A stretch of DNA of 64,000 nt from Yersinia enterocolitica. GTDB taxonomy: Bacteria > Pseudomonadota > Gammaproteobacteria > Enterobacterales > Enterobacteriaceae. Positions 26,785 to 37,785 of this stretch are shown piece after piece. Position numbers and translations under genes: made by a program. Positions within the stretch are counted from its first letter, which is position 1; each line of letters opens with the position of its first letter. Location: assembly GCA_002082245.2 (NCBI GenBank), contig NBTC02000002.1, positions 4,340,001-4,404,000 of the forward strand. Direction: 5' to 3'. Under the pieces are notes generated by a model. The model saw only the letters and a list, made by a program, of their open reading frames with translations, had not been told where the DNA came from and ran no database searches.

Positions 26785-28941
26785 ATGGGTTATCGCTTAT
26801 TGCGTGCTCTTTTTCGTCGATTATTTCGTGTCACCATTGATGGTGTGACGGATCAGTTTACTCATCAAAAACTGATAATTACGCCGAATCATGTCTCTTT
26901 CCTTGATGGGGCTTTGCTCGCATTATTTCTGCCGATCAAGCCGGTTTTTGCGGTCTATACCAGTGTTTCTGAGAGCTGGTATATGCGCTGGCTAAAACCT
27001 TATATCGATTTTGTCGCACTTGATCCTACCAAGCCAATGGCTATCAAACATTTGGTCAGGATGGTGGAACAAGGCAGGCCAGTCGTGGTGTTCCCTGAAG
27101 GGCGTATTACCGTGACCGGCTCATTGATGAAAATCTATGATGGTGCTGCATTTATTGCCGCCAAATCAGGCGCTACGGTCGTCCCAATCCGTTTGGAAGG
27201 GCCAGAATTTACTCATTTTGGGCGTTTGGGTGATGTGCTCAAACTCCGCTGGTTCCCAAAAATCAGCATTCATGTTTTGCCTGCGACCACGTTACCCATG
27301 CCGCAAGCGCCGCGTGCCCGTGACCGTCGGGTGTTGGCGGGTGAACACTTACACGCCATTATGATGGCCGCGCGTATGGCTATCGTGCCACGGGAAACGC
27401 TGTTTGAAGCGTTGTTATCGGCACAAACTCGTTATGGGCGTTTTAAACCCTGTATTGAGGATGTTTCATTTAAAGAAGACAGTTATCAAACGCTACTGAA
27501 AAAAATCCTCGGTGTCAGCCGTATCCTGCAACGCTTCACCGCGCAGGGCGAGCATGTTGGGATGTTATTACCGAATGCGACGATTACTGCGGCGGCGATC
27601 TTTGGTGCTTCTCTGCGTGGCCGTATTCCGGCAATGCTTAATTACACTTCGGGTGCCAAAGGGTTGAAGAGTGCAATTACTGCGGCGTCGTTGAAAACCA
27701 TCGTCACCTCGCGCCAGTTTTTGGAAAAAGGCAAACTGACACATTTGCCCGAACAGGTTACTGAGGCAAATTGGGTCTATCTGGAAGATTTAAAAGACAC
27801 GGTTACGCTGACCGACAAATTGTGGATTTTATTCCATTTATGTTGTCCGCGCCGGGCGATGTTGCCACAACAGGCGGATGATAGCGCACTGATTTTGTTC
27901 ACTTCCGGCTCGGAGGGGAACCCAAAAGGCGTAGTACATTCTCATGCAAGTATATTGGCTAACGTTGAGCAGATCCGCACCATTGCTGATTTCACCCCGC
28001 GTGATCGCTTTATGTCTTCGCTGCCGCTGTTCCATGCTTTCGGCCTGACGGTGGGGTTATTCACTCCGCTGATGACCGGTAGCCGAGTATTCCTTTATCC
28101 CAGCCCGCTGCATTATCGGGTGGTGCCAGAATTGGTGTATGACCGTAACTGCACCGTGCTGTTTGGCACGTCAACTTTCTTGGGCAACTATGCTCGCTTT
28201 GCTCATCCTTATGATTTTGCTCGGTTGCGTTATGTGGTGGCTGGGGCTGAAAAACTGGCTGATAGCACCAAACAGATTTGGCAGGACAAATTCGGTATTC
28301 GTATTCTGGAAGGGTATGGCGTCACCGAATGTGCGCCGGTAGTGGCGATTAACGTGCCGATGGCAGCGAAAGTGAATACCGTTGGGCGCATTCTTCCTGG
28401 TATGGAGGCGCGCTTGATAACTGTGCCGGGAATCGAGCAAGGTGGGCGTTTGCAATTGCGCGGCCCCAATATTATGCGCGGTTATCTGCGCGTAGAGCAT
28501 CCGGGGGTGTTGGAACAACCGGCGGCGGAGAATGCTCAGGGTGAGCGTGAGGAGGGTTGGTACGATACCGGTGATATTGTCACCCTCGATGAGCGGGGGT
28601 TCTGCGCCATTCGCGGGCGGGTGAAGCGTTTTGCCAAATTAGCTGGTGAAATGGTATCACTGGAGAGTGTCGAACAACTGGCATTACGTATCTCGCCCGA
28701 GGGGCAACATGCCGCAGCGGCTAAAACCGACAGCGCCAAAGGAGAAGCACTGGTGCTGTTTACCACTGACAGTGAAATTACCCGCGAACGGCTGATTAAA
28801 GCCGCACGTGAGGGTGGGGTGCCAGAACTGGCAGTTCCACGTGATATCAGAGTGGTGAAAGCATTACCCCTACTGGGGAGTGGTAAACCTGACTTTGTTA
28901 CGTTAACTAAAATGGCACAAGATGCGGAGATGAGCGAATGA
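26785..28941 (+). CDS. aas: Bifunctional 2-acyl-GPE acyltransferase / acyl-ACP synthetase Aas
   Basis: Aas re-acylates lysophosphatidylethanolamine in the inner membrane. ATG 26785 (AGGGA eight bases before) gives 718 residues, like E. coli; an upstream TTG adds seven. The N-terminal PlsC domain has the HX4D motif NHVSFLD (His36, Asp41) and VFPEGRIT. The C-terminal part is an AMP-forming synthetase with [27 protein letters not shown] and YDTGDIV. It overlaps lplT by 4 bases; the two form a lysophospholipid import and repair operon. Confidence 0.97.
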   Translation: MGYRLLRALFRRLFRVTIDGVTDQFTHQKLIITPNHVSFLDGALLALFLPIKPVFAVYTSVSESWYMRWLKPYIDFVALDPTKPMAIKHLVRMVEQGRPVVVFPEGRITVTGSLMKIYDGAAFIAAKSGATVVPIRLEGPEFTHFGRLGDVLKLRWFPKISIHVLPATTLPMPQAPRARDRRVLAGEHLHAIMMAARMAIVPRETLFEALLSAQTRYGRFKPCIEDVSFKEDSYQTLLKKILGVSRILQRFTAQGEHVGMLLPNATITAAAIFGASLRGRIPAMLNYTSGAKGLKSAITAASLKTIVTSRQFLEKGKLTHLPEQVTEANWVYLEDLKDTVTLTDKLWILFHLCCPRRAMLPQQADDSALILFTSGSEGNPKGVVHSHASILANVEQIRTIADFTPRDRFMSSLPLFHAFGLTVGLFTPLMTGSRVFLYPSPLHYRVVPELVYDRNCTVLFGTSTFLGNYARFAHPYDFARLRYVVAGAEKLADSTKQIWQDKFGIRILEGYGVTECAPVVAINVPMAAKVNTVGRILPGMEARLITVPGIEQGGRLQLRGPNIMRGYLRVEHPGVLEQPAAENAQGEREEGWYDTGDIVTLDERGFCAIRGRVKRFAKLAGEMVSLESVEQLALRISPEGQHAAAAKTDSAKGEALVLFTTDSEITRERLIKAAREGGVPELAVPRDIRVVKALPLLGSGKPDFVTLTKMAQDAEMSE

Positions 28942-30152
28942 GTCAGCAAGCATTGTCAGATAAGCCTTTGCTCTCCAGAGGAATGATCGCTGTACTTGGC
29001 GCTCAGTTTTTCTCAGCTTTTGGTGATAATGCACTGCTTTTTGCCACCTTGGCATTAATTAAGCAGCAGTTATATCCCGACTGGAGCCAGCCTATCTTGC
29101 AAATGGCCTTTGTGGCCACTTATATCATCCTGGCTCCGTTTGTCGGGCAAGTGGCTGATAGCTTTGCCAAAGGGCGTGTGATGATGGTCGCGAATGGCCT
29201 GAAGTTGGCTGGTGCATTAGTTATCTGTTTTGGTCTGAATCCATTTCTTGGTTACAGCCTGGTTGGCGTCGGGGCCGCGGCTTATTCACCAGCTAAATAT
29301 GGCATCTTGGGAGAAATCACTTCCGGCGAGCAGTTGGTTAAAGCCAACGGTATGATGGAGGCATCAACTATTGCGGCTATTTTACTCGGTTCAGTCGCCG
29401 GTGGGGTGCTGGCTGATTGGCATCTGATCGCGGCATTGAGTGTCTGTGCGCTGGTGTATGCCATTGCGGTGGTGGCTAATCTATTTATCCCACATCTGGC
29501 TGCTGCCCGAACCGGCAGCTCATGGCGGCCACGGGCCATGACCGGCAGTTTTTTTGCCGCATGCCGCATTCTGTGGCGGGATGGCGAAACTCGCTTCTCA
29601 CTGGCGGGGACCAGCCTGTTCTGGGGCGCAGGGGTCACGTTGCGCTTCCTGCTGGTGCTATGGGTGCCGGTAGCATTGGGGATTGCCGATAACGGCACCC
29701 CGACGCTGTTAAATGCCATGGTGGCGATTGGGATTGTGATTGGCGCGGGTGCTGCGGCACGTTTCGTGACACTTAAAACAGTAAAACGCTGTTTACCGGC
29801 GGGGGTATTAATTGGTGTGGTGGTGGCGGCATTCTCACTGCAACACAGTATGCCAATGGCCTATTTACTGTTGATTATTATCGGGATCTTAGGCGGTTTC
29901 TTTGTCGTACCGCTCAATGCCTTGTTACAAGAGCGCGGCAAACAAAGTGTGGGCGCCGGGAATGCCATTGCAGTGCAAAATCTGGGTGAGAATACCGCAA
30001 TGTTGTTGATGCTGGGGCTGTACTCGGTGGTAGTAAAGCTGGGTGCGCCGGTCGTCGCGGTTGGCGTTGGTTTCGGTGTGCTCTTCGCGCTGGCGATTGC
30101 GTTGCTATGGGGCTGGCAGTGGCAGCAACTGCGCCGTAAAGCGGCTAAATGA
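28938..30152 (+). CDS. lplT: Lysophospholipid transporter LplT
   Basis: LplT flips lysophospholipids across the inner membrane to Aas. The 404-residue MFS-type protein starts with [19 protein letters not shown] and shows [34 protein letters not shown] and [11 protein letters not shown], typical of the family. About twelve hydrophobic segments are visible. The start ATG overlaps the aas stop. Confidence 0.96.
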   Translation: MSQQALSDKPLLSRGMIAVLGAQFFSAFGDNALLFATLALIKQQLYPDWSQPILQMAFVATYIILAPFVGQVADSFAKGRVMMVANGLKLAGALVICFGLNPFLGYSLVGVGAAAYSPAKYGILGEITSGEQLVKANGMMEASTIAAILLGSVAGGVLADWHLIAALSVCALVYAIAVVANLFIPHLAAARTGSSWRPRAMTGSFFAACRILWRDGETRFSLAGTSLFWGAGVTLRFLLVLWVPVALGIADNGTPTLLNAMVAIGIVIGAGAAARFVTLKTVKRCLPAGVLIGVVVAAFSLQHSMPMAYLLLIIIGILGGFFVVPLNALLQERGKQSVGAGNAIAVQNLGENTAMLLMLGLYSVVVKLGAPVVAVGVGFGVLFALAIALLWGWQWQQLRRKAAK

Positions 30153-30210
30153 TGGAATAATAGTCAATATCAATGCCACCGAGTGCGGCATTATTTATTG
30201 TCAGTAGTCT

Positions 30211-30233
30211 AAGGCCGCATTAGCGGCCTTTTT
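30211..30233. terminator. Terminator between convergent lplT and tas
   Basis: AAGGCCGC (30211-30218) pairs with GCGGCCTT (30223-30230) around ATTA, followed by TTT. The T run favours rightward termination of aas-lplT; the opposite side lacks one. Confidence 0.8.
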
Positions 30234-30254
30234 GCTATTTGAACTCAACTGAAT

Positions 30255-31295
30255 TTAAGGTGCAGGGAAGGTAAAGCGGGTGTGGATTTCTTCCAATGCA
30301 TTAAGCACCTCCTGCTCCAGAACGACATTCTGGCTATCAATATTACTTTTCAGTTGTTCCAGTGTGGTTGCACCTAACAGTGTACTGGCCACAAACGGTT
30401 GCTGGCGAACGAAAGCCAGCGCCATCTGTGCGGGGTCCAGCCCATGACGTTTTGCCAGTGCCACATATTCCGCTACCGCTAACTCGGATTGTGGCCCGGT
30501 ATAACGTGTAAAACGGCTGAACAATGTATTCCGTGCGCCGGTAGGTTTTGCGCCATTAAGGTATTTGCCGCTCAGGGTGCCGAAGGCCAGGCTGGAATAA
30601 GCCAATAGCTCAATGCCTTCATGTTGGCTTATCTCGGCCAAACCAACTTCAAAGCTGCGGTTAAGCAGGCTGTAGGGGTTCTGTATTGAGACAATACGCG
30701 GTAAATCATGTTTTTCTGCCAGTTGCAGATAGCGCATCACCCCCCATGGGGTCTCATTTGATACACCGATATAACGGATTTTCCCTGCCCGCACCTGCTC
30801 GTTCAGGGCTTCCAGTGTTTCAAGCAAGGTGACCACTGCAGTATGTTCGCTGTAGCGATAATTCAATTTACCAAAACAGTTGGTTTCACGTTGTGGCCAA
30901 TGTAACTGATAAATATCGAGATAATCAGTATTGAGGCGTCTAAGGCTATCTTCCAACGCGATGCGGATATTTTTCCGGTCCAGTGCCATATTGGGGCGAA
31001 TCGGTTGATCGCTGCCGCGTGATGGCCCGGAGACTTTACTGGCTAAAATGATTTTGTCACGCTCACCGCGTGCTTTTATCCAGTTACCAATGTATTGCTC
31101 AGTTAACCCTTGGGTTGCTGGCCTTGGGGGCACTGGGTACATTTCTGCGGTATCGATCAAGTTAATACCGGCCGCAACGGCGTAATCCAGTTGCGCATGG
31201 GCATCGGCTTCACTATTTTGTTCACCAAATGTCATGGTGCCCAGACCCAGCAGGCTGACTTCTAATGAACTGTGGGGGATACGATGATATTGCAT
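30255..31295 (-). CDS. tas: Aldo/keto reductase Tas
   Basis: The 346-residue NADPH-dependent aldo/keto reductase opens MQYHRIPHSSLEVSLLGLGTM and has the catalytic tetrad context (DTAEMYP, ILASKVSG, LHWPQRETNCFG) and FTRYTGPQSE, matching E. coli Tas closely over its length. Tas is a cytoplasmic oxidoreductase of uncertain substrate, first known for suppressing tyrosine auxotrophy under starvation. It is transcribed alone, toward the lplT terminator. Confidence 0.95.
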   Translation of the reverse strand: MQYHRIPHSSLEVSLLGLGTMTFGEQNSEADAHAQLDYAVAAGINLIDTAEMYPVPPRPATQGLTEQYIGNWIKARGERDKIILASKVSGPSRGSDQPIRPNMALDRKNIRIALEDSLRRLNTDYLDIYQLHWPQRETNCFGKLNYRYSEHTAVVTLLETLEALNEQVRAGKIRYIGVSNETPWGVMRYLQLAEKHDLPRIVSIQNPYSLLNRSFEVGLAEISQHEGIELLAYSSLAFGTLSGKYLNGAKPTGARNTLFSRFTRYTGPQSELAVAEYVALAKRHGLDPAQMALAFVRQQPFVASTLLGATTLEQLKSNIDSQNVVLEQEVLNALEEIHTRFTFPAP

Positions 31296-31329
31296 TGCCG
31301 ACCTTCCTTAATGTCTGAAATTATCAGGC

Positions 31330-31453
31330 CATACCTTTGGTAGTTGGTATTGCAGCGTCGTTAGCTACGCCCACGCACCCGAATTTTCTATTTGAATAAC
31401 TGCTTCAGGATGTGTTCGTTTGGCCTTACTGAAACACCAATTTTTTGGGTATA
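31330..31453. repeat. Degenerate ERIC-like element
   Basis: A 124-bp stretch begins CATACCTTTGG and ends GGGTATA. Inside, GTTAGCTACGCCCACGCACCCGAAT resembles one arm of an ERIC unit (GTTGGCTGC...CTCACCC). The rest is too diverged to be sure. It fills much of the tas-ygdQ gap. Confidence 0.4.
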
Positions 31454-31647
31454 AGTAAAACTTGCCTTATTCGACTATATCGAAGCACCGCAGTTGGGGG
31501 AAGCGTGTAAGGGAAAAGTACAGAAAAAAGTGGGAAACGGGGCCGTGAACTGCTCCTGGAAGGTGTTGAACCCGCTATCTTGCAAGTGTATTGCTCGGCC
31601 CATCCTTGGGCCTCTCTATTGCAAGCAGCCTTCTCGCACCTTTAAAT
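31454..31647. other. Remainder of tas-ygdQ intergenic region
   Basis: No gene is visible. A short hairpin GGCCCA / TGGGCC lies at 31597-31612 without a T run, inside imperfect inverted copies of CTTGCAAG / ATTGCAAG. It could mark the end of ygdQ mRNA. Confidence 0.35.
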
Positions 31648-32382
31648 CTATTGAGTAGATGTTTTTTTATCAGTTGGCTTACTCTTTTTTCCGCGCATCA
31701 AATTCAGGGTTTCAACCCCCATTGAGAAGAACATAGCGAAGTAAATGTAGCCTTTTGGAATGTGGATCTGGAAACTTTCCAACATCAGCGTGAAGCCGAC
31801 CAATATCAGGAAAGAGAGCGCCAGCATTTTGACTGATGGATGGCGATTAACAAACTCACCAATTGGTCTGGCAGCAAACATCATCACGCCAACAGAAATA
31901 ACCACGGCAGCCATCATAATAAACAGATGATCTGACAGCCCAACTGCTGTTATCACTGAATCCAGACTAAAGATGATATCCAACAGCATAATTTGCACGA
32001 TAGCCGCAAAGAAAGAGCTGACATTACTGGTGTGTTCAGTATCGCTCCCCTCAATGGTTTCATGAATTTCCTTGCTGGCTTTCCAGATAAGGAACAGCCC
32101 CCCTAACAACAGGATCAAGTCCCGCATAGAGACACCGTGGCCTGCCACTGTAAACAGAGGTTCGGTCAGGCGGATAACCCAGGCAATAGAAGCAAGTAAT
32201 GCGAGACGCATTAACATGGCCCCAGCCAAGCCAATACGGCGGGCTCTGTTTTGTTGCGCTTTAGGTAATTTTGCGACCACCAAAGAGAGGAAAATAATAT
32301 TGTCTATCCCAAGAACAATCTCCAGGATAGTCAGCGTGCCTAGCGCCAACCAGGCATTTGGATCGGCAACCCATTCAAACAT
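31648..32382 (-). CDS. ygdQ: TerC-family inner-membrane protein YgdQ
   Basis: ATG 32382 gives 244 residues starting MFEWVADPNAWLALGTLT; the longer frame has no homology-based support. Seven or so membrane helices contain the TerC-family acidic motifs ILEIVLGIDNIIFLSLV and IIFSLDSVITAVG. Proteins of this family are linked to metal ion (manganese) efflux, but YgdQ itself is not well characterised. It lies 109 bp downstream of mutH on the same strand, as in E. coli where the order is conserved. Confidence 0.93.
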   Translation of the reverse strand: MFEWVADPNAWLALGTLTILEIVLGIDNIIFLSLVVAKLPKAQQNRARRIGLAGAMLMRLALLASIAWVIRLTEPLFTVAGHGVSMRDLILLLGGLFLIWKASKEIHETIEGSDTEHTSNVSSFFAAIVQIMLLDIIFSLDSVITAVGLSDHLFIMMAAVVISVGVMMFAARPIGEFVNRHPSVKMLALSFLILVGFTLMLESFQIHIPKGYIYFAMFFSMGVETLNLMRGKKSKPTDKKTSTQ

Positions 32383-32491
32383 TGCGCCTATACACCTTAC
32401 GGAAACACAAAAATACAATTATACGCTTTTATTTATTAATCGGAACAGAGTCAAAGTAATTGGTGTTGCAGTAGGGAGTCTAGCGCACTGG

Positions 32492-33178
32492 TTACAACAA
32501 GAAATGACGGGCCAGCATCGGGCCAGTAAAGGTCTTTTTCAGATAAAAACCACGGGGTAGTGTCATGATCGGTTGCCCTTTTTCACCGATGGCTTCAGTT
32601 AACGCACGGCTATTGGCGGCCTTCGGGCGCAATTGGAGTACCTCACCGTGGCGAGCGGTGATGGTTTCTACTTTGCCAAGAACGATAAGGTCCATTAACT
32701 CTTCCCAGTCACGCCGCAGTAGTTCTTCTTCTTGCGCATTCGGGCTCCATAATAAAGGCGCGCCGACTCTACGTTCCGCGAGCGGGATCTGCCGCTCTCC
32801 TTCTACGGGTACCCACAATACTCGGGCCAGTTTATGCCGCACATGACTGCTTTCCCAAGTGATGCCACTGTTGCCGGTCAGGGGGGCGACACAAACAAAG
32901 GTGGTCTCCAATGGTTTGCCCTGAGCGCTGATAGGTATGGTTTTCAGCTCAATGCCGATGTCGGCAAAGTCCTGTTCAGGTTTACTGCCAGCACTGGCCC
33001 CCAAATAAAACTCCAGCAACATACCAACCCAACCTTTTACCCGCTTTAAGTCCGCCGGAATAACCCATTGAGCACGCGCTGCCAATTCGCCAAGGGTAAA
33101 ACCTGACAAAGCTTGAGCACGTTGAAAAAGTTGATGTTCATCAGTGGGTGGTGCCGGTGGCAGTGAATAAACAGACAT
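32492..33178 (-). CDS. mutH: DNA mismatch repair endonuclease MutH
   Basis: MutH nicks the unmethylated strand at hemimethylated GATC sites after MutS/MutL activation. ATG 33178 yields 228 residues, one fewer than E. coli; the frame extends 32 codons further without reason. The catalytic triad lies in [14 protein letters not shown] (Asp, Glu, Lys). [12 protein letters not shown] near the C-terminus is the conserved end. Confidence 0.97.
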   Translation of the reverse strand: MSVYSLPPAPPTDEHQLFQRAQALSGFTLGELAARAQWVIPADLKRVKGWVGMLLEFYLGASAGSKPEQDFADIGIELKTIPISAQGKPLETTFVCVAPLTGNSGITWESSHVRHKLARVLWVPVEGERQIPLAERRVGAPLLWSPNAQEEELLRRDWEELMDLIVLGKVETITARHGEVLQLRPKAANSRALTEAIGEKGQPIMTLPRGFYLKKTFTGPMLARHFLL

Positions 33179-33309
33179 GGGGATAAACCTGCTAAAGTCG
33201 GTTAAAAAACAAGCTGAATTAAAAGTGACGCTAGATGTATTGTTATGCATTGTGGATGGAATGAATAATAGCATGATTTAACGGAAGTTTTCTTTCCTCT
33301 CATGGATGA

Positions 33310-33710
33310 AATACTTTTATTCTAATTATCTTGTGCACCTACTGACAGCGATAATGAACAGGATCTTACACCTATTTATCCACAGATTTATGGGATAACC
33401 CCAATAAATCCCGATCACTGGTTCAATTTACAGCCTTGACGACGGCTTTTTTTGCGAGTTTTACTCTTTTTTGCATAACTTTGACGCATTATCTGTGGAT
33501 AAAAACTACATTGATGGATCTTTAGCCAGCTACAGATCCAAAACGGAGATAGATCACATATTACTGCCGTGAAAACCTGTGGGAAACCTGTTATTTTGTT
33601 GAAATTAATCATTTATTTTTTTAGATATTTTTGTCGTATAATTGCGTTAAAATGAGTTGTACCTACTTTTCCCTAGAGTTCTACACACCTATATCCACAG
33701 AAAAAGTGAA
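33310..33710. promoter_or_regulatory. DARS2: DARS2-like DnaA-reactivating region between mutH and rppH
   Basis: In E. coli the mutH-rppH gap holds DARS2, where clustered DnaA boxes with IHF and Fis convert ADP-DnaA to ATP-DnaA and help time initiation. Here the same gap has two perfect boxes: TTATCCACA at 33376-33384 and its complement TGTGGATAA at 33494-33502. Near matches are ATATCCACA at 33691-33699, TTCTACACA at 33679-33687 and TGTGGGAAA around 33578-33586. No gene fits these ~600 bp. Function is inferred from position and boxes. Confidence 0.8.
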
Positions 33711-33874
33711 TAAAATGTCGTGCGTAGCCCTGAGGGTGTTCATAACTTTGCTTATATCTGTGAGTTATCCCCGAGTTATCAGGTTTAGCTGGCTGATAAG
33801 CAGTGGTTTACCGCCTGTTGCTAGTGTGAAACAATCAGAGCATCTTTGAGTTTTAAGCTTATCGAGGTAGTCCG

Positions 33875-34402
33875 GTGATCGATGATGATGGCTACCGCCC
33901 GAACGTGGGTATCGTAATTTGTAATCGGCAGGGAGAAGTGTTGTGGGCCAGGCGTTACGGTCAGCACTCTTGGCAGTTCCCACAAGGGGGAATAAACCCC
34001 GGTGAAACACCAGAGCAGGCAATGTATCGCGAACTTTTTGAAGAGGTAGGACTTAACAAAAAGGATGTCCGAATTCTGGCTTCAACCCGTAACTGGTTAC
34101 GTTACAAATTACCAAAGCGTTTGGTGCGTTGGGATACAAAGCCGGTGTGCATCGGCCAAAAACAACGATGGTTTCTACTACAGTTAATGTGTAATGAAGC
34201 CGATATCAACATGCAACGTAGCAGTACCCCGGAGTTTGATGGCTGGCGCTGGGTCAGTTATTGGTATCCGGTGCGTCAGGTGGTCTCTTTTAAACGTGAT
34301 GTTTATCGTCGTGTGATGAAAGAATTTGCTGCAACCGTAATGCCTGTGCAGGAGGTTATTCCACCACGGGTACCGCCCGCTTATCGCCGTAAAAGAGGTT
34401 AA
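33875..34402 (+). CDS. rppH: RNA pyrophosphohydrolase RppH
   Basis: RppH removes pyrophosphate from mRNA 5' ends and so starts RNase E decay. The start is GTG 33875, as in E. coli. The 175-residue protein has the Nudix box [20 protein letters not shown] (complete GX5EX7REUXEEXGU) and [19 protein letters not shown]. ptsP begins 12 bp after its stop, and the pair is probably co-transcribed. Confidence 0.97.
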   Translation: MIDDDGYRPNVGIVICNRQGEVLWARRYGQHSWQFPQGGINPGETPEQAMYRELFEEVGLNKKDVRILASTRNWLRYKLPKRLVRWDTKPVCIGQKQRWFLLQLMCNEADINMQRSSTPEFDGWRWVSYWYPVRQVVSFKRDVYRRVMKEFAATVMPVQEVIPPRVPPAYRRKRG

Positions 34403-34414
34403 GTTAAGCCGATC

Positions 34415-36661
34415 ATGCTCATGCGTTTGCGAGAAATAGTTGAGAAAGTGGCGATGGCAACCAGCCTGACGGATGCGTTAGAGCTGTTGGTCAATGAAAC
34501 CTGTCTGGCGATGGACACGGAAGTCTGCTCGATATATCTGGCAGATAATGACCGCCGTTGTTACTACCTGATGGCGACACGGGGTTTGAAAAAGCCCCGT
34601 GGTCGCACCATTACGCTGGCTTTTGACGAAGGTATCGTCGGGCTGGTGGGGCGTTTGGCCGAACCCATTAACCTGGCCGATGCTCAGAGTCATCCCAGTT
34701 TTAAATATGTACCACAAGTTAAAGAGGATCGCTTCCGGGCGTTTCTCGGGGTACCTATTATTTATCGTCGACAGTTGCTGGGTGTATTGGTGGTACAGCA
34801 GCGCGAGCATCGCCAGTTTGATGAGAGCGAAGAGTCGTTCATGGTTACGCTGGCCACACAACTGGCGGGGATCCTCTCCCAATCGCAACTGAATGCGATT
34901 TTTGGCCAATATCGTCAAACACGAATCCGCGCGCTGGCGGCGGCTCCTGGCGTGGCAGTGGCGGAAGGTTGGCAGGATACTTCACAACCGTCCCTTGATT
35001 TGGTTTATGAGGCCTCAACGCTCGATACTGTTCAGGAGCGTGAACGCCTGACTCAGGCATTGGAAGAGGCTGCGGCAGAATTCCGTCGCTTCAGTAAGCG
35101 TTTTGCTGCCAGCTCACAAAAAGAGAGCGCGGCAATTTTCGATCTCTATTCGCACCTGTTAAATGATGCTCGCCTGAAGCGTGAGCTTTTCGCGCAAATT
35201 GACGCCGGTTCGGTGGCTGAATGGGCCGTTAAACAAGTGGTTGAACAATTTGCCGCCCAATTTGCCAGCCTGCAAGACACCTATATGCGTGAGCGAGCCA
35301 GTGACCTGCGGGCATTAGGTCAGCGCTTGTTGTTCCACCTCGATGATAGCACCTCTGGGGCCAGCCAATGGCCTGAGCGTTTTATCCTGGTTGCCGATGA
35401 GTTAACCGCCACTCTATTAGCCGAGGTGCCACAAGATCGTCTGGCGGGGGTGGTGGTGCGTGATGGTGCCGCTAACTCGCATGCCGCGATTTTAGTGCGC
35501 GCCATGGGCATCCCAACGGTGATGGGCGCTGATATCCAGCCTGCTTTGCTGAACCAGCGGCTATTGATTGTTGATGGCTACCGTGGTGAGGTGCTGGTTG
35601 ATCCCGAACCGGTACTGGTCAAAGAGTATCAGCGGCTGGTTACTGAAGAGATTGAGCTCAGCAAGCTGGCTGAAGACGATGTCGAACAACCTGCGGCCCT
35701 GAAAAGTGGTGAGCGGATTCAGGTGATGCTGAATGCGGGTCTTAGCCCGGAACATGAGCAATTGCTGGGTGGGCGGGTTGATGGTGTTGGTCTATACCGC
35801 ACTGAAATCCCTTTTATGTTGCAAAGCGGCTTCCCATCGGAAGAGGAACAAGTTGCGCAATATCAAGGCATGTTACAGCTTTATCCCAACAAACCCGTCA
35901 CGTTACGTACCTTGGATATCGGTGCCGATAAACAGTTGCCCTACATGCCCATCAGCGAAGAAAACCCATGCCTGGGTTGGCGCGGGATCCGTGTAACGCT
36001 CGATCAGCCAGAGATCTTCTTGATCCAGGTTCGAGCGATGCTGCGTGCCAATGCCGGAACCGGTAATTTGGGTATTCTATTGCCAATGATCACCAGCCTG
36101 GAAGAAGTCGATGAAGCTAAACGCCTGATCGATCGTGCTGGGCGTGAGGTTCAAGAAGTCTTGGGCTATAAATTGCCACAGCCTAAATTGGGGGTAATGA
36201 TAGAAGTACCCGCGATGATCTTTATGCTGCCCTACCTCAAGTCGCGAGTAGATTTTATCTCAGTTGGCACCAATGATCTGACCCAATATTTGCTGGCAGT
36301 AGATCGCAATAATACTCGCGTTGCGTCGCTGTATGACAGCCTGCATCCGGCGATGCTACAGGTGCTTAGCCATATTTTGACGCAGGCGACACAAGCGGGT
36401 TTGCAGGTGAGCCTTTGTGGTGAAATGGCGGGTGACCCGATGGGCGCATTGTTGCTGGTCGGGCTGGGTTATCGCAATCTCAGTATGAACGGTCGCAGTG
36501 TGGCACGAATTAAATACCTGCTGCGCAATATCGATTTAGCAGATGCGGCAGCATTGGCCGAACGAGTATTGAGCGCCCAAATGACCACTGATGTGCGTCA
36601 TTTAACAGCAGCGTTTATGGAACGCAGGGGCTTAGGCGGCTTGATCCGCGGCGGGAAGTAA
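34415..36661 (+). CDS. ptsP: Nitrogen PTS enzyme I (EI-Ntr) PtsP
   Basis: PtsP starts the phosphorelay PEP to EI-Ntr to NPr to EIIA-Ntr, a regulatory PTS sensing nitrogen status. The 748-residue protein has an N-terminal GAF domain (MDTEVCSIYLADNDRRC, FRAFLGVPI), a phospho-histidine domain with DGAANSHAAILVRAMG, and a PEP-binding TIM barrel (GLYRTEIPFM, SVGTNDLTQYLLAVDRN, SLCGEMAGDP). Length and motifs equal E. coli PtsP. Confidence 0.97.
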   Translation: MLMRLREIVEKVAMATSLTDALELLVNETCLAMDTEVCSIYLADNDRRCYYLMATRGLKKPRGRTITLAFDEGIVGLVGRLAEPINLADAQSHPSFKYVPQVKEDRFRAFLGVPIIYRRQLLGVLVVQQREHRQFDESEESFMVTLATQLAGILSQSQLNAIFGQYRQTRIRALAAAPGVAVAEGWQDTSQPSLDLVYEASTLDTVQERERLTQALEEAAAEFRRFSKRFAASSQKESAAIFDLYSHLLNDARLKRELFAQIDAGSVAEWAVKQVVEQFAAQFASLQDTYMRERASDLRALGQRLLFHLDDSTSGASQWPERFILVADELTATLLAEVPQDRLAGVVVRDGAANSHAAILVRAMGIPTVMGADIQPALLNQRLLIVDGYRGEVLVDPEPVLVKEYQRLVTEEIELSKLAEDDVEQPAALKSGERIQVMLNAGLSPEHEQLLGGRVDGVGLYRTEIPFMLQSGFPSEEEQVAQYQGMLQLYPNKPVTLRTLDIGADKQLPYMPISEENPCLGWRGIRVTLDQPEIFLIQVRAMLRANAGTGNLGILLPMITSLEEVDEAKRLIDRAGREVQEVLGYKLPQPKLGVMIEVPAMIFMLPYLKSRVDFISVGTNDLTQYLLAVDRNNTRVASLYDSLHPAMLQVLSHILTQATQAGLQVSLCGEMAGDPMGALLLVGLGYRNLSMNGRSVARIKYLLRNIDLADAAALAERVLSAQMTTDVRHLTAAFMERRGLGGLIRGGK

Positions 36662-36906
36662 GCGTATCCCGTTGGCTCTTGGCCCTTGGCGCTATAGCGT
36701 TGTTAGTGCCAGTCACTGGCGACTATTCCAAGGCTTTTTGGTTTGTTTGCGAGTGACATTCACTTTCTGGGGTTGTGTTGTTTACAGAACTTTTCTGTTT
36801 GGTGCAGCCCAGACCGGCCTAAGCCTATGCTATTATGCGCAACCTGTAGCCCTAACCGGGCAAGAACATTAATTTTCTCAAAATATGAGACATTTCGTGG
36901 TGATAG

Positions 36907-37779
36907 ATGAGCAATAGCTATCTGGCGTTTCCTAAATTTGATCCGGTCATTTTTTCCATTGGCCCGGTTTCCCTTCATTGGTACGGTTTAATGTATCTGG
37001 TGGGTTTTGTCTTCGCCATGTGGTTGGCGGTTCGTCGGGCAAATAAACCGGGTAGTGGCTGGACCAAAGAAGAAGTCGAAAACCTGCTGTATGCGGGGTT
37101 CCTCGGGGTATTTGTCGGTGGCCGTGTCGGTTATGTGCTGTTTTATAACCTGCCGATGTTCCTCGATAATCCACTGTACCTGTTTAAGGTATGGGATGGC
37201 GGTATGTCATTCCATGGCGGTTTGATTGGTGTCATCTGCGTGATGTTGTGGTTTGCCCGCCGCACTAAACGCAATTTCTTCCAGGTCGCTGACTTTATTG
37301 CTCCCCTTATTCCATTTGGTTTAGGCGCGGGCCGGCTCGGTAATTTTATCAACGGCGAGTTGTGGGGCCGTGTGACTACCGATACCCCGTGGGCGATGTT
37401 ATTCCCAACCTCTCGTGGCGAAGATATCGCCATCGTTGCTGCTGACCCGGCGAAATGGCAGGCGATATTCAATCAATACGGTGTACTGCCGCGTCATCCT
37501 TCGCAACTGTATGAAATGATTCTTGAAGGGGTGGTGTTATTTATCATCCTGAACCTATTTATCCGTAAGCCGCGTCCTATGGGCAGTGTTTCTGGCCTAT
37601 TCCTGATTGGTTATGGTGCGTTCCGTATTATTGTGGAGTGTTTCCGCCAGCCAGATGCTCAACTCGGCTTGTTCGATGGCGTGATCAGCATGGGGCAGAT
37701 ACTCTCTGTACCTATGATTCTGGCCGGTATCATTATGATGATTTGGGCGTATCGCCGTCCTGCGCAACAACTTTCGTGA
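36907..37779 (+). CDS. lgt: Prolipoprotein diacylglyceryl transferase Lgt
   Basis: Lgt transfers diacylglycerol from phosphatidylglycerol to the lipobox cysteine of prolipoproteins. The 290-residue, multi-helix inner-membrane protein has [23 protein letters not shown] and the signature [17 protein letters not shown], with essential H/R/N residues visible. It stands 6 bp before thyA, as in the conserved lgt-thyA operon. It would modify lipoproteins of this window such as GspS, MltA and YgdI. Confidence 0.97.
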   Translation: MSNSYLAFPKFDPVIFSIGPVSLHWYGLMYLVGFVFAMWLAVRRANKPGSGWTKEEVENLLYAGFLGVFVGGRVGYVLFYNLPMFLDNPLYLFKVWDGGMSFHGGLIGVICVMLWFARRTKRNFFQVADFIAPLIPFGLGAGRLGNFINGELWGRVTTDTPWAMLFPTSRGEDIAIVAADPAKWQAIFNQYGVLPRHPSQLYEMILEGVVLFIILNLFIRKPRPMGSVSGLFLIGYGAFRIIVECFRQPDAQLGLFDGVISMGQILSVPMILAGIIMMIWAYRRPAQQLS

Positions 37780-37785
37780 GGTAAC

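Noticed and set aside
33415-33612. Leftward 65-codon frame in the mutH-rppH gap
   Set aside because: It overlaps the DnaA-box region, has a biased Lys/Arg-rich tail from AT-rich DNA, and no ribosome site or homology is apparent.
36672-36872. 66-codon frame between ptsP and lgt
   Set aside because: No ribosome site, no recognisable family, and it fills the leader region of lgt.
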